From the NCBI GenBank assembly GCA_001298555.1, contig LJCW01000379.1, positions 1-64,000 of the forward strand: a stretch of DNA of 64,000 nucleotides, written 5' to 3'. Below, piece after piece: positions 50,389 through 59,225 of the stretch. Made by a program: the position numbers and the translations under genes. The number at the start of each line of letters is the position of its first letter. Within the stretch, counting starts at the first letter, position 1. Origin of the DNA: Actinobacteria bacterium OV450. Its GTDB lineage: Bacteria; Actinomycetota; Actinomycetes; Streptomycetales; Streptomycetaceae. Below the pieces are notes generated by a model. It was not told the origin of the DNA. It searched no databases and was given only the letters and a program-made list of their open reading frames with translations.

Positions 50389-51327
50389 TCAGGCCGGTGG
50401 CCAGTCCCCGGGCGGGTCTTCGATGACGACCCTGCCCTCGAGGGCGGCCCTGGCGGCCTCGGGAAGGGGCTGGGAGGGCTGCTCAAGGGGCGGAAGCTCC
50501 GGCAGTGCGTCCCACGCCACGGCGCGGCTCCGCAGGTCGGCACGGACCTTCTCGGCGAGTTTCCGGGTGTCGCGGTGGTTCATGACCGCTCCGACGGTGG
50601 CGCCGATCATGAACGGCATCAGGTTCGGCAGGTTGCGGAACGTCCGCTTCACGATCTGTTGGCGCAGTTCGCGCTTCATCTGACCACCGAGCGCGACGTT
50701 GAGCGTCGTCGGCTTGGTCAGGTCCACCCCGCGCTCCTCCGTCCACGCGGTCAGGTAGGCGAGGCTGCGCTCCCTGAGGTTTCCGGACGGCCGTTGGCCG
50801 TAGACCTCGTGGAGCTCCGCGACGAGCTTCAGCTCGATCACCGCGACCCCGGTGATCTCCGCGGCCAGTTCGGCGGGCATCGCGGGCGGCACCGGCAGCA
50901 TGGCCGCCGCTCCGATACCGGCGCCGACCGTCGAGGTGCCGTACGCGGCCCCCGCGATCAGCTTGTCGGCCAGCTGATCGGGACCGAGGCCCGGGAACTG
51001 CGCGCGCAGGGTCGCGAGGTCCCGAACCGGAACGCGCGGTGCGTTCTCGATGATGCGGTCGGCGATGTGCTGGACGGCGGCCCTGGCGTGTTCGCCGCCC
51101 TTGCGCACACCACTTCTGACGGCCTGCAGCCGACGAGTCCCGGACCAGCGCCGGGCCGCCTCGTCGGACTCTGCGGCCGTCGGCACCGCCGCGGCGGTGC
51201 CGGAGGACACGGCGGGTACGCCGGGGGCTCCTGGGCCCGTTTCCGGGCCCGTGGCTCCCGCCTGCGTCTCCGCCGGATCACCAGCCTTCCGGAAGCGCCG
51301 CTTCCGAAATGGTGTCGAGCCGGTCAC
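50389..51327 (-). CDS. EcsC-like / conserved actinobacterial protein
   Basis: 312 residues. A low-complexity Ala/Pro/Gly N-terminus (1-60) precedes a domain (about 75-265) with helices, including a Gly/Ala-rich amphipathic stretch AAYGTSTVGAGIGAAAMLPV and FRNLPNLMPFMIGATVGAVM, two possible membrane-associated helices. The general layout resembles EcsC-family proteins; the match is tentative. GTG start 51327. It follows the DUF4193 gene by 12 bp on the same strand. Function unknown. Confidence 0.72.
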   Translation of the reverse strand: MTGSTPFRKRRFRKAGDPAETQAGATGPETGPGAPGVPAVSSGTAAAVPTAAESDEAARRWSGTRRLQAVRSGVRKGGEHARAAVQHIADRIIENAPRVPVRDLATLRAQFPGLGPDQLADKLIAGAAYGTSTVGAGIGAAAMLPVPPAMPAELAAEITGVAVIELKLVAELHEVYGQRPSGNLRERSLAYLTAWTEERGVDLTKPTTLNVALGGQMKRELRQQIVKRTFRNLPNLMPFMIGATVGAVMNHRDTRKLAEKVRADLRSRAVAWDALPELPPLEQPSQPLPEAARAALEGRVVIEDPPGDWPPA

Positions 51328-51339
51328 GGCCGACGCCTC

Positions 51340-51636
51340 TCAGTCGCAGTCGCGACAGATCGGCTGACCGTTCTTCTCGCGCGCCAGCTGGCTGCGGTGG
51401 TGCACCAGGAAGCAGCTCATGCAGGTGAACTCATCGGCCTGCTTGGGCAGCACCCGGACGGCCAGCTCCTCGTTGGAGAGGTCCGCGCCGGGCAGCTCCA
51501 TGCCCTCCGCCGCGTCGAAATCGTCGACGTCGACGCTGGAAGACGACTTCTCGTTGCGCCGGGCCTTCAGCTCTTCAATGCTGTCGTTGTCGACGTCGTC
51601 GTCGGTCTTGCGTGGGGTGTCGTAGTCCGTTGCCAT
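51340..51636 (-). CDS. DUF4193 small zinc-ribbon-like protein
   Basis: 98 residues. Start MATDYDTPRKTDDD and the acidic middle are diagnostic of the actinobacterial DUF4193 family. Two Cys pairs, CMSC (about 71-74) and CRDC (about 94-97), form a probable zinc ribbon. Small, soluble, abundant in streptomycetes; exact role unknown. It lies between cutS and the EcsC-like gene, all on the minus strand. Confidence 0.92.
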   Translation of the reverse strand: MATDYDTPRKTDDDVDNDSIEELKARRNEKSSSSVDVDDFDAAEGMELPGADLSNEELAVRVLPKQADEFTCMSCFLVHHRSQLAREKNGQPICRDCD

Positions 51637-52020
51637 TTTTCGCTCTCCCCCTCTGGGATTTAGCGGTGTCTCAGCGCACGTAACGCGCGAGAGGCCGGAC
51701 TTGTGCCCGACCTGAGGCGGAGATTTTGCCTCACATCAAGGTCTGTTACTCAATCGACACCCAGCCGCCCACCTGAAGGAGCGATCGGCTGGGATGACGA
51801 CCGGGACCGTACACGGTCCGGGGGGCGTCTTGCACAAACGCCACCCCGTGTATTTCCCGCCGTTCGAGGGGCGGGAAACCCGGACTTCCCGGGCTTTCCG
51901 GCCTCTTTCAGGGTCACTGAACGCACATGACCCAACACTCGACAATGTGATCGATCACACAACCCTCTCGCCGCCCGCCCTCCAGCCATTCAGCCGACAG
52001 CGAACAAGTCGTGAGGGGAC
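51637..52020. other. Spacer between DUF4193 gene and cutS with terminator-like hairpin
   Basis: 384 bp without a supported gene. It holds TTTCCCGCC (51853-51861) pairing with GGCGGGAAA (51870-51878), a likely terminator for cutRS, and the upstream promoter of the DUF4193 gene nearer 51640-51760. Notably less G+C rich than the genes around it. Confidence 0.5.
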
Positions 52021-53265
52021 TCACAGGGGCAAAGTGACACGCATCACGAGGCCACCGCCCTCGCGCGGCGTCGCCGAGATCCGGCCGCCGTGGGCGCGGG
52101 CCACGGAGCGCGCGATCGACAGGCCGAGCCCGACACCCTTGTCGCTGCCCGTTCGCTCCGTACGCAGCCGCCTGAAGGGCTCGAAGAGGTTGTCCACCTC
52201 GTACGCGGGAACCACGGGACCCGTGTTCGAGACGACGAGGATCGCCTGGCCGTGCTGGGACTCGGTGGTCACCTCCACCCAGCCGCCCTCCGGCACGTTG
52301 TACCGGACGGCGTTCTGCACCAGGTTGAGGGCGATCCGCTCCAGCAGGACGCCGTTGCCCTGGACCACGGCGGGCGCCCGCTCGCCGCGGATCTCGACGC
52401 CCTTGGCCGCGGCCTCCCCGCGCGCCTGGTCGATGGCCCGCGAGGCGACCTCCGCCAGGTCCACGGGCTTGCGTTCGACTATCTGGTTGTCGCTGCGCGC
52501 GAGCAGCAGCAGGCCCTCGACGAGCTGCTCGCTGCGCTCGTTGGTGGCCAGCAGCGTCTTGCCGAGCTGCTGGAGTTCCACCGGCGCGCCCGGATCCGAC
52601 AGGTGCACCTCCAGCAGCGTCCGGTTGATGGCGAGGGGGGTGCGCAGCTCGTGCGAGGCGTTCGCGACGAACCGCTGCTGGGCGGTGAAGGCCCGCTCCA
52701 GCCGGTCGAGCATCTCGTCGAAGGTGTCGGCGAGCTCCTTGAGCTCGTCGTCCGGCCCGTCCAGCTCGATCCGCCGGGTCAGGTCGGAGCCGACCACCCG
52801 GCGGGCGGTCCGGGTGATCTTGCCGAGGGGCGAGAGCACCCGGCCGGCCATCGCGTAGCCGAAGGCGAAGGCGATGATGCTGAGGCCGAGCAGGGCCATC
52901 AGCGACCGGCTGAGCAGATCGTCCAGCGCGTGCCGGCGCTGCTCCAGGATGCAGGTGTTGATCGCCGCGTTGAACTGGTCGTGGGTCTGGCCCTTGCCGA
53001 TCACGCCGGGGCAGGTGCTCGTGACCTGGATGTCCGTGCCACCCACGATCTTGAACGGCAGTCCGTTGCCCTCGCGCAGCGCCTGCGCCGCCAGCAGGTA
53101 GATGATCGACAGCAGCAGGATTCCGGCGATCAGGAACATCCCGCCGTACAGCAGCGTGAGGCGTATGCGGATGGTCGGCCGCAGCCAAGGGAAGGGACCC
53201 TCGGGCTGGCCGGGGTCCCAGGTCGGTCTCGGCGGCACCGTGGGTGGTGCCGGGGTCGCCGCCAC
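52021..53265 (-). CDS. cutS: CutS sensor histidine kinase
   Basis: 414 residues, the same length as I recall for Streptomyces CutS. Membrane helix near 28-53, extracytoplasmic loop with two Cys (TSTCPGVIG, INTCILEQRR), second helix about 118-140, HAMP, HisKA with NASHELRTPLAINRTLLE (His about 215), and HATPase ending in DKGVGLGLSIAR. The conserved Cys pair in the sensor loop is thought to sense extracellular redox or disulfide state. GTG start 53265 lies 5 bp after the cutR stop, giving translational coupling. CutRS was first linked to copper and to antibiotic and secretion-stress control in Streptomyces. Confidence 0.92.
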   Translation of the reverse strand: MAATPAPPTVPPRPTWDPGQPEGPFPWLRPTIRIRLTLLYGGMFLIAGILLLSIIYLLAAQALREGNGLPFKIVGGTDIQVTSTCPGVIGKGQTHDQFNAAINTCILEQRRHALDDLLSRSLMALLGLSIIAFAFGYAMAGRVLSPLGKITRTARRVVGSDLTRRIELDGPDDELKELADTFDEMLDRLERAFTAQQRFVANASHELRTPLAINRTLLEVHLSDPGAPVELQQLGKTLLATNERSEQLVEGLLLLARSDNQIVERKPVDLAEVASRAIDQARGEAAAKGVEIRGERAPAVVQGNGVLLERIALNLVQNAVRYNVPEGGWVEVTTESQHGQAILVVSNTGPVVPAYEVDNLFEPFRRLRTERTGSDKGVGLGLSIARSVARAHGGRISATPREGGGLVMRVTLPL

Positions 53266-53270
53266 GCGCG

Positions 53271-53921
53271 TCAGATCCGGTAGCCGGAGCCGGGCACGGT
53301 CACGATGACCGGCGGCTCCCCGAGTTTGCGCCGCAGGGTCATGACCGTCACCCGCACCACGTTCGTGAAGGGGTCGGTGTTCTCGTCCCATGCCTTCTCC
53401 AGCAGCTGCTCGGCGGAGACGACGGTCCCTTCGCTCCGCATGAGAACCTCCAGCACCGCGAACTCCTTGGGAGCCAGCTGGACCTCCCTGCCCTCCCGGA
53501 ACACCTCGCGCCGGTTCGGGTCCAGCTTGATGCCGGCCCGCTCCAGTACGGGGGGCAGCGCGACGGTGGTGCGCCGCCCCAGGGCGCGCACGCGGGCGGT
53601 CAGCTCGGTGAAGGCGAAGGGCTTGGGCAGGTAGTCGTCCGCACCCAGCTCCAGGCCCTCCACCCGGTCGCTCACGTCCCCGGACGCCGTCAGCATCAGG
53701 ACGCGGGTGGGCATGCCGAGCTCGACGATCTTCCGGCAGACGTCGTCGCCGTGCACGAGGGGGAGGTCGCGGTCGAGCACGACCACGTCGTAGTCGTTCA
53801 CCCCGACGCGCTCCAGCGCCGCGGCGCCGTCGTACACGACGTCCACGGCCATGGCCTCCCGGCGCAGCCCGGTGGCCACCGCATCGGCGAGCAGCTGCTC
53901 GTCCTCGACGACGAGTACGCG
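53271..53921 (-). CDS. cutR: CutR response regulator
   Basis: 216 residues. OmpR class: receiver with VVEDEQLL, phospho-acceptor Asp in VVVLDRDLPL (about 51), LTASGD and PKPFAF; winged helix with LAPKEFAVLEVLM and NVVRVTVMTLRRKLGEPP. GTG 53921 follows GGAAGG and gives MRVLVVEDEQLL, the start known for CutR; an ATG at 53939 is the alternative. Pairs with CutS directly downstream. Confidence 0.93.
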   Translation of the reverse strand, partial: RVLVVEDEQLLADAVATGLRREAMAVDVVYDGAAALERVGVNDYDVVVLDRDLPLVHGDDVCRKIVELGMPTRVLMLTASGDVSDRVEGLELGADDYLPKPFAFTELTARVRALGRRTTVALPPVLERAGIKLDPNRREVFREGREVQLAPKEFAVLEVLMRSEGTVVSAEQLLEKAWDENTDPFTNVVRVTVMTLRRKLGEPPVIVTVPGSGYRI

Positions 53922-54170
53922 CACGTCGTTTCCTTCCATAGAGCCCTGAGGGCACACGTGTGTATTGCGTCGCCCATCCTGCCCGTTTCAGCCGTAAACC
54001 GGCTGTAAGGCGCCGCTCAGGGGCCCGCGCGGGCCGGAAGTGAGGATTCCCTCGTCTCGCGAGGTTTCTGCGCCCAGGGTGCCGGGGAGGACGACACCAC
54101 ACCCCGACCACTCCCTGACGGCGGACTGCCACGTGCCGCCGCCGACCCACGAAGAGGGGGCGAACCCACC

Positions 54171-54338
54171 ATGGACGCATTCACCGCGGGTCTTCTGCAG
54201 CGCATCCGGGCCACGCAGACGGACCTCATTCAGGCCCGTGAGACGGGCGACGACTTCCTCGTGGAGGTGGAGCAGGCGGAACTGGAAGATCTCCAGCGCC
54301 TCGCCGCCGAACACGGCGTGGCCGTCTCCGCCTGCTGA
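54171..54338 (+). CDS. Small conserved Streptomyces protein (55 aa)
   Basis: 55 residues, ATG after GAAGAGGGGG. Two amphipathic helices (ending VEQAELEDLQRLAAEHGVAV) with no membrane or catalytic feature. Codon use matches Streptomyces genes, and a perfect terminator palindrome follows 22 bp after the stop, supporting that it is real. It is divergent from cutR, with a 250-bp spacer carrying both promoters. I do not know its function. Confidence 0.75.
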   Translation: MDAFTAGLLQRIRATQTDLIQARETGDDFLVEVEQAELEDLQRLAAEHGVAVSAC

Positions 54339-54359
54339 CGGCTCACTTCACTCCGGCCG

Positions 54360-54393
54360 GAACCCCGGCTGCCGCATGCGGCAGCCGGGGTTC
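54360..54393. terminator. Perfect 34-bp palindrome (17-bp arms)
   Basis: The block 54360-54393 is fully self-complementary; arms read GAACCCCGGCTGCCGCA and its exact complement. It lies just beyond the small gene at 54171 and before the convergent inositol-phosphatase gene, as a strong bidirectional terminator. Confidence 0.82.
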
Positions 54394-54450
54394 CCTCATG
54401 CCGGGGGCTTCCCCTGGGCTTCCCTCATGCCGGGCTTCCCTCATACCGGG
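54391..54450. repeat. Short direct repeats after terminator
   Basis: The unit TTCCCTCATGCCGGG occurs at about 54391, 54420 and (as TTCCCTCATACCGGG) 54436, followed by two copies of GGTCACG(G)TCCCTCAGTC at about 54467 and 54489. They look like slippage products in a gene-poor gap. Confidence 0.6.
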
Positions 54451-54497
54451 CCCCGCCGGGGCCCGGTCACGGTCCCTCAGTCCCGCGGTCACGTCCC

Positions 54498-55301
54498 TCA
54501 GTCGTGCCAGGCCCCGGCCTCGTCCAGCAGCGGCTGGAGCGAGGCGAACACCGCCGGGGTGGCGGCGAGCGCCAGCTCCCCGGAGGCCGGCTGCCCCGGC
54601 CGCCCGCCCGTGAGCGCCCCGGCCTCCCGGGCGATCAGCTCGCCGGCGGCCAGGTCCCAGGGGTTGAGCCCGCGCTCGTAGTAAGCGTCCAGCCGCCCGG
54701 CGGCCACGTCACTGAGGTCCAGCGCCGCCGATCCGCCGCGCCGGATGTCGCGCACCCGGGGGATCACCTTCTGCGCGACGACGGCCTGCTGTTCCTTGCG
54801 CGCCTGGAGGTACGCGAACCCGGTCCCGACCAGCGCCTGGTCCAGCGGCGCGGCCGCCCGGCACGCCAGCCTGGCCCCGTCCAGCCAGGCCCCTGCACCG
54901 AGCACCGCGTGGTACGTCTCGTGCCGCATCGGGGCCGCCACGACCCCGACCACGGTCTCGCCCCCGTACTCGGCGGCGATCGACACGCTCCAGCTCGGCA
55001 GCCCGTACAGGTAGTTGACGGTGCCGTCGAGCGGGTCCACAACCCAGCGCACCCCGCTGGTCCCGGGGCTGTCCGCGCCCTCCTCGCCCAGCAGTCCGTC
55101 GTCGGGGCGCCGCCCCGCGAGGACGCCGGTGATCAGCTTCTCCGCCGCGATGTCCATCTCGGTCACCACGTCGATCGGGCTGCTCTTGGTCGCCGCCACC
55201 GCGAGGTCGGCCGGCCGTCCGTCCCGCAGCAGCTCCCCGGCCTGCCGGGCGGCGTCCAGGGCCACGTCCAGCAGTTCGGCCTTCAGCTCTTCGGAGATCA
55301 C
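54498..55301 (-). CDS. Inositol monophosphatase family protein
   Basis: 267 residues. Metal-dependent phosphatase motifs: GEEGADS (about 71), WVVDPLDGTVNYLYG (about 86-100) and NPWDLAAGELIAREAG (about 212-227). These bind two or three Mg2+ ions and cleave a sugar phosphate such as inositol-1-phosphate, or histidinol or fructose bisphosphate. Length is standard. It lies 12 bp after the ferrochelatase stop on the same strand, so probably one transcript. Confidence 0.92.
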   Translation of the reverse strand: MISEELKAELLDVALDAARQAGELLRDGRPADLAVAATKSSPIDVVTEMDIAAEKLITGVLAGRRPDDGLLGEEGADSPGTSGVRWVVDPLDGTVNYLYGLPSWSVSIAAEYGGETVVGVVAAPMRHETYHAVLGAGAWLDGARLACRAAAPLDQALVGTGFAYLQARKEQQAVVAQKVIPRVRDIRRGGSAALDLSDVAAGRLDAYYERGLNPWDLAAGELIAREAGALTGGRPGQPASGELALAATPAVFASLQPLLDEAGAWHD

Positions 55302-55313
55302 GGTCCGCCCTTC

Positions 55314-56483
55314 CTAGGCGTACGGGCTGTCGGCGCCCGCGGCCGCCGCCCGGGGCGCGCGCGCCGGGCAGCAGCCCACCGCGCACAGGTCGTGGCTGGG
55401 CCCGAGCAGGCCCAGTGCGCAGCGCTGCGCCGGCTCGCCCCGCTCGGCTGCGGCGCGTTCCAGCACCAGTTCCCGGACCGCCGCCGCGAACCGCGGATCG
55501 GCCCCGACCGTCGCCGACCGGGCGGCGGGCAGCCCCAACTCGGCGGCCTTGGCGGTCGCCTCCGTGTCGAGGTCGTACAGGACCTCCATGTGGTCCGAGA
55601 CGAACCCGATCGGCACCATCACCACCGCGGGCGCGCCTGCGGCGTGCAGCGCCTCCAGGTGGTCGCAGATGTCCGGCTCCAGCCACGGGATGTGCGGGGC
55701 GCCGCTGCGCGACTGGTAGACGAGCTCCCAGGGCAGCTCCGTGCCCGTCTCGGCCCGCACCGCGTCCGCGATCACCTGCGCGACGTCCCGGTGCTGCCTG
55801 ACGTACGCCCCGCCCTCGCCGTCGGCGGTGTGCTCCGCCACCGGGCCGGAGGTGTCCGCCGCCGCGGTGGGGATCGAATGCGTGGTGAAGGCGAGGTGCG
55901 CACCGGCGCGCACCTCCTGCGGCAGCGATTCGAGCGCCGCGAGGACTCCGTCGATCATCGGCTGAACGAAACCGGGGTGGTTGAAGTAGTGGCGCAGCTT
56001 GTCCACCCGCGGCAGCTCGGCGACGCCCTCCGCCTCCAGCGCCGCGAGGGCGTCCGCGAGGTTCTCCCGGTACTGGCGGCAGCCGGAGTACGAGGCGTAC
56101 GCGCTGGTCGCGAGCACCGCGATCCTGCGGCGCCCGTCGGCGGCCATCTCCCGCATCACGTCGGTCAGGTACGGGGCCCAGTTCCGGTTGCCCCAGTACA
56201 CGGGCAGGTCCAGGCCGTTTTCGGCGAAGTCCTTGCGCAGCGCGTCCAGCAGCTCGCGGTTCTGCCCGTTGATCGGGCTGACCCCGCCGAAGCCGAAGTA
56301 GTGCTGTCCGACCTCCTTGAGGCGCTCGCGCGGGATGCCGCGGCCGCGCGTGACGTTCTCCAGGAACGGCACGACGTCGTCGGGTCCCTCGGGGCCGCCG
56401 AAGGAGAGCAGCAGGAGGGCGTCGTAGGGGGCGGCGGGGCCTTCGGCCGGGGCCGGGGCGGCGGCGCGGAGCTGGTCTGACAT
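55314..56483 (-). CDS. cpfC: Coproporphyrin III ferrochelatase
   Basis: 389 residues. Inserts Fe2+ into coproporphyrin III in the haem pathway of Gram-positive bacteria (formerly hemH). Family marks: LLLLSFGGPEGPDDVVPFL at the start, YWGNRNWAPYL (about 100), catalytic-His region FTTHSIP (about 200), and VVMVPIGFVSDHMEVLYDLD (about 294). A C-terminal Cys cluster, CALGLLGPSHDLCAVGCC, with an additional Cys upstream (YSGCRQYRE, about 142), fits the [2Fe-2S] cluster seen in actinobacterial enzymes. ATG 56483 gives the usual start. An iron-box-like element lies 66 bp upstream. Confidence 0.93.
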   Translation of the reverse strand: MSDQLRAAAPAPAEGPAAPYDALLLLSFGGPEGPDDVVPFLENVTRGRGIPRERLKEVGQHYFGFGGVSPINGQNRELLDALRKDFAENGLDLPVYWGNRNWAPYLTDVMREMAADGRRRIAVLATSAYASYSGCRQYRENLADALAALEAEGVAELPRVDKLRHYFNHPGFVQPMIDGVLAALESLPQEVRAGAHLAFTTHSIPTAAADTSGPVAEHTADGEGGAYVRQHRDVAQVIADAVRAETGTELPWELVYQSRSGAPHIPWLEPDICDHLEALHAAGAPAVVMVPIGFVSDHMEVLYDLDTEATAKAAELGLPAARSATVGADPRFAAAVRELVLERAAAERGEPAQRCALGLLGPSHDLCAVGCCPARAPRAAAAGADSPYA

Positions 56484-56548
56484 GTCTCGAATCCTGCCAC
56501 CCGGCGTGCACCCGGGAGAACAGGCCGGTCCGCATACCGGGACGCAGC

Positions 56549-56567
56549 ACAGGTAAGGTGACCCTAA
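56549..56567. promoter_or_regulatory. Iron-box-like sequence in divergent cpfC / MFS promoter
   Basis: ACAGGTAAGGTGACCCTAA agrees with the DmdR1/IdeR iron box at about 13 of 19 positions, mainly in the outer half sites. It lies between cpfC and the MFS gene. Weaker than the box at 1763, but the haem context supports it. Confidence 0.5.
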
Positions 56568-56668
56568 GTTCACTGCGCGGAAGATGCCGGTGCCGAACCT
56601 TCCCCGTGCGGGTGCCCTGTCGGCGGTCGTAACCTGTACGGGCCTGAGAAGTCCCTTACGGAGAGACC

Positions 56669-57931
56669 TTGCCCAGTCCCTACCGCGCGATCTTCGCCGC
56701 GCCCGGCACCAAGGCCTTCAGCGCCGCCGGGCTGATAGGCCGGCTGCCGATATCCATGGTGGGCGTCGGCATCCTTACGATGATCTCCGAGATCACCGGG
56801 CGCTACGCGATGGCCAGCGCCCTCACCGGCACCCTGGCCCTGGCCGCCGCCTTCATCGGCCCCCAGGTGTCCCGCCTGGTGGACCAGTACGGACAGCGGC
56901 GGGTGCTGCGCCCCGCGACCCTGATCTCCGTGGCCTCCGTCACCGCCCTGGTACTGGCCGCCGCGAACGGGCTCCCCGACTGGACCCTCTTCGTCTTCGC
57001 GGCCGTCGCGGGCTGCGTGCCGAGCGTCGGCTCGATGGTCCGCGCCCGCTGGACCGTGCTCTACCGCGACGCACCGCGCGAGTTGCACACCGCGTACTCC
57101 TTCGAGTCCGTGGTGGACGAGGTCTGCTTCATCTTCGGCCCGATCCTGGCCATCGGGCTGTCCACCACCTGGTTCCCGGAAGCCGGACCGGTCATCGCGG
57201 CGGTCTGCCTGCTCATCGGCGTCTGGCTGCTCACCGCGCAGCGCGCCACCGAGCCGGCGCCGCACCCGCGCAGCCAGGGCGGCGACCGGACCTCCGCCCT
57301 GCGCTCCCCCGGCCTCCAGGTGCTGACGGCCACCTTCGTGGCGACCGGAGCGATCTTCGGATCCATCGACGTGTCCACCCTGGCCTTCGCCGAGGAGCAG
57401 GGCCACAAGTCCGCCGCCAGCTACATCCTGGCCATCTGGGCGGCCGGATCCTGTCTGGCCGGGATCGTCTTCGGCCTGCTCCACCTCAAGGGCCGTACCG
57501 AACGCAGGTGGGTACTGGGCATCTGTGCCATGGCCGTGAGTATGATCCCCCTCCTACTGGCCGGGAACCTTCCGTTTCTGGCCGTGGCGCTCTTCGTCTC
57601 GGGCCTCGCCATCGCTCCCACGATGATCACCACGATGGCCCTGATCGAAGCGCACGTACCACGCGCGAAGCTCACCGAGGGCATGACGTGGATCACCACC
57701 GGCCTCGCCGTCGGTGTCGCGGTCGGCTCCTCGGTGACCGGTCTGGTCATCGACGCCGCCGGGGCCCAGCGCGGGTACGTCGTCTCGATCTCCTCGGGGG
57801 CCGCCGCGGCTGCGGTCGCGTTCGCGGGTTACCGCCGGCTGACGAGGCCGGCGCAAGGGGAGGAGCCCTCTAGCGATGGGGACGGCGACAGCAGGCAGGA
57901 GCGGGCCGGGGACACGGACCGCGTGGCATAA
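56669..57931 (+). CDS. MFS transporter
   Basis: 420 residues, about 12 membrane helices. A conserved MFS loop motif is visible after helix 2 (VDQYGQRRVLRP, about 73-84, a D-R-G-R variant) and its weaker repeat near LHLKGRTERRW. Layout with two six-helix halves divided by the QRATEPAPHPRSQGGDRTS loop (about 191-210) is usual for drug/metabolite exporters. TTG start follows GGAGAG. Its end overlaps the following oxidase gene by 56 nt. Possible control through the adjacent iron-box-like element. Substrate unknown. Confidence 0.87.
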   Translation: MPSPYRAIFAAPGTKAFSAAGLIGRLPISMVGVGILTMISEITGRYAMASALTGTLALAAAFIGPQVSRLVDQYGQRRVLRPATLISVASVTALVLAAANGLPDWTLFVFAAVAGCVPSVGSMVRARWTVLYRDAPRELHTAYSFESVVDEVCFIFGPILAIGLSTTWFPEAGPVIAAVCLLIGVWLLTAQRATEPAPHPRSQGGDRTSALRSPGLQVLTATFVATGAIFGSIDVSTLAFAEEQGHKSAASYILAIWAAGSCLAGIVFGLLHLKGRTERRWVLGICAMAVSMIPLLLAGNLPFLAVALFVSGLAIAPTMITTMALIEAHVPRAKLTEGMTWITTGLAVGVAVGSSVTGLVIDAAGAQRGYVVSISSGAAAAAVAFAGYRRLTRPAQGEEPSSDGDGDSRQERAGDTDRVA

Positions 57932-59219
57932 CTGGGCGGGCAACGTCACGGCCGTACCCGCCCGGGTGGTGACTCCGTCCTCGGTCGAGGAGCTCCGGGA
58001 GACGGTGCGGCGGGCCGCCGAGGACGGGCTGAAGGTGAAGGCGGTCGGCACCGGCCACTCCTTCACCGCGGCCGCCGCGACCGACGGGGTGCTCGTCCGC
58101 CCGCAGGCGCTGGCCGGCATCCGGGAGATCGACCGGGCCGCCGGCACCGTCACGGTCGCGGCCGGCACGGTGCTCAAGGACCTCAACGTCGCCCTGGCCC
58201 GGGAGGGCCTGTCGCTCACCAACATGGGCGACATCATGGAGCAGACGGTCTCCGGGGCCACCAGCACCGGAACGCACGGCACCGGCCGCGACTCGGCCTC
58301 CATAGCCGCCCAGATCCGCGGCCTTGAACTGGTCACGGCGGACGGACGGCTGCTCACCTGCTCCGAGAAGGGAGACGACGAGGAGCGCGCGGTCTTCGCG
58401 GCCGCCCGGATCGGCATCGGCGCCCTCGGCATCGTCACCGCGATCACCTTCGCCGTCGAGCCGGTCTTCTTCCTGACCGCCCGCGAGGAGCCCATGGGCT
58501 TCGACCGGGTGACCGCCGAGTTCGAACAGCACTTCGCGGAGAACGAGCACTTCGAGTTCTACTGGTTCCCGCACACCGGCAACTGCAACACCAAGCGCAA
58601 CAACCGCAGTCAGGGCCCCGCCGCCCCGCCCGGAGCCGTGAGCGCCTGGGTCGAGGACGAACTGCTGTCCAACGGCCTCTTCCAGGCCGTCAACTCCTTC
58701 GGCCGCGCGGTCCCGGCGGCCATCCCCTCCATCGCCCGGGTCGCCAGCCGCGCGCTGTCCGCGCGCACCTACACGGACATCCCGTACAAGGTGTTCACGA
58801 GCCCGCGCCGGGTGCGGTTCGTGGAGATGGAGTACGCCCTCCCGCGCGAGCAGGTGGTCGAGGCGCTGCGGGAGCTCAAGGCGACGGTCGACCGCTCCGG
58901 GCTGCGGATCAGCTTCCCGGTGGAGGTGCGGACGGCCCCGGCGGACGACATCGCCCTGTCCACGGCCTCGGGGCGGGAGACCGCGTACATCGCGGTGCAC
59001 ATGTACAGGGGCACCCCGTACCAGGCCTACTTCACGGCCGCCGAGCGGATCTTCACCGCGCACGGCGGACGGCCGCACTGGGGCAAGGTGCACACCCGGG
59101 ACGCGGAGTACCTCGCCCGCGTCTACCCGCGCTTCGGGGAGTTCACCGCGCTGCGGGACCGGCTGGACCCGGACCGGCTGTTCGGCAACGACTACCTGCG
59201 GCGGGTCCTGGGCGAGTAG
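57876..59219 (+). CDS. D-arabinono-1,4-lactone oxidase-type FAD oxidoreductase
   Basis: 447 residues. FAD-binding VAO/PCMH domain in the first 180 residues: VVTPSSVEELRETVRRAAE, VKAVGTGHSFTAAA (FAD-contact), GATSTGTHGTGRDSASIAAQI. The C-terminal ALO domain carries FPVEVRTAPADDI (about 348) and the diagnostic HWGKVHTRD (about 407). Probably oxidises an aldonolactone or a sugar alcohol; close actinobacterial relatives include alditol and gulonolactone oxidases. ATG 57876 inside the end of the MFS gene; a later start cannot be excluded, but the family start (RTAWHNWAGN) lies only 13 residues in. Confidence 0.9.
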   Translation: MGTATAGRSGPGTRTAWHNWAGNVTAVPARVVTPSSVEELRETVRRAAEDGLKVKAVGTGHSFTAAAATDGVLVRPQALAGIREIDRAAGTVTVAAGTVLKDLNVALAREGLSLTNMGDIMEQTVSGATSTGTHGTGRDSASIAAQIRGLELVTADGRLLTCSEKGDDEERAVFAAARIGIGALGIVTAITFAVEPVFFLTAREEPMGFDRVTAEFEQHFAENEHFEFYWFPHTGNCNTKRNNRSQGPAAPPGAVSAWVEDELLSNGLFQAVNSFGRAVPAAIPSIARVASRALSARTYTDIPYKVFTSPRRVRFVEMEYALPREQVVEALRELKATVDRSGLRISFPVEVRTAPADDIALSTASGRETAYIAVHMYRGTPYQAYFTAAERIFTAHGGRPHWGKVHTRDAEYLARVYPRFGEFTALRDRLDPDRLFGNDYLRRVLGE

Positions 59220-59225
59220 TTCCCG

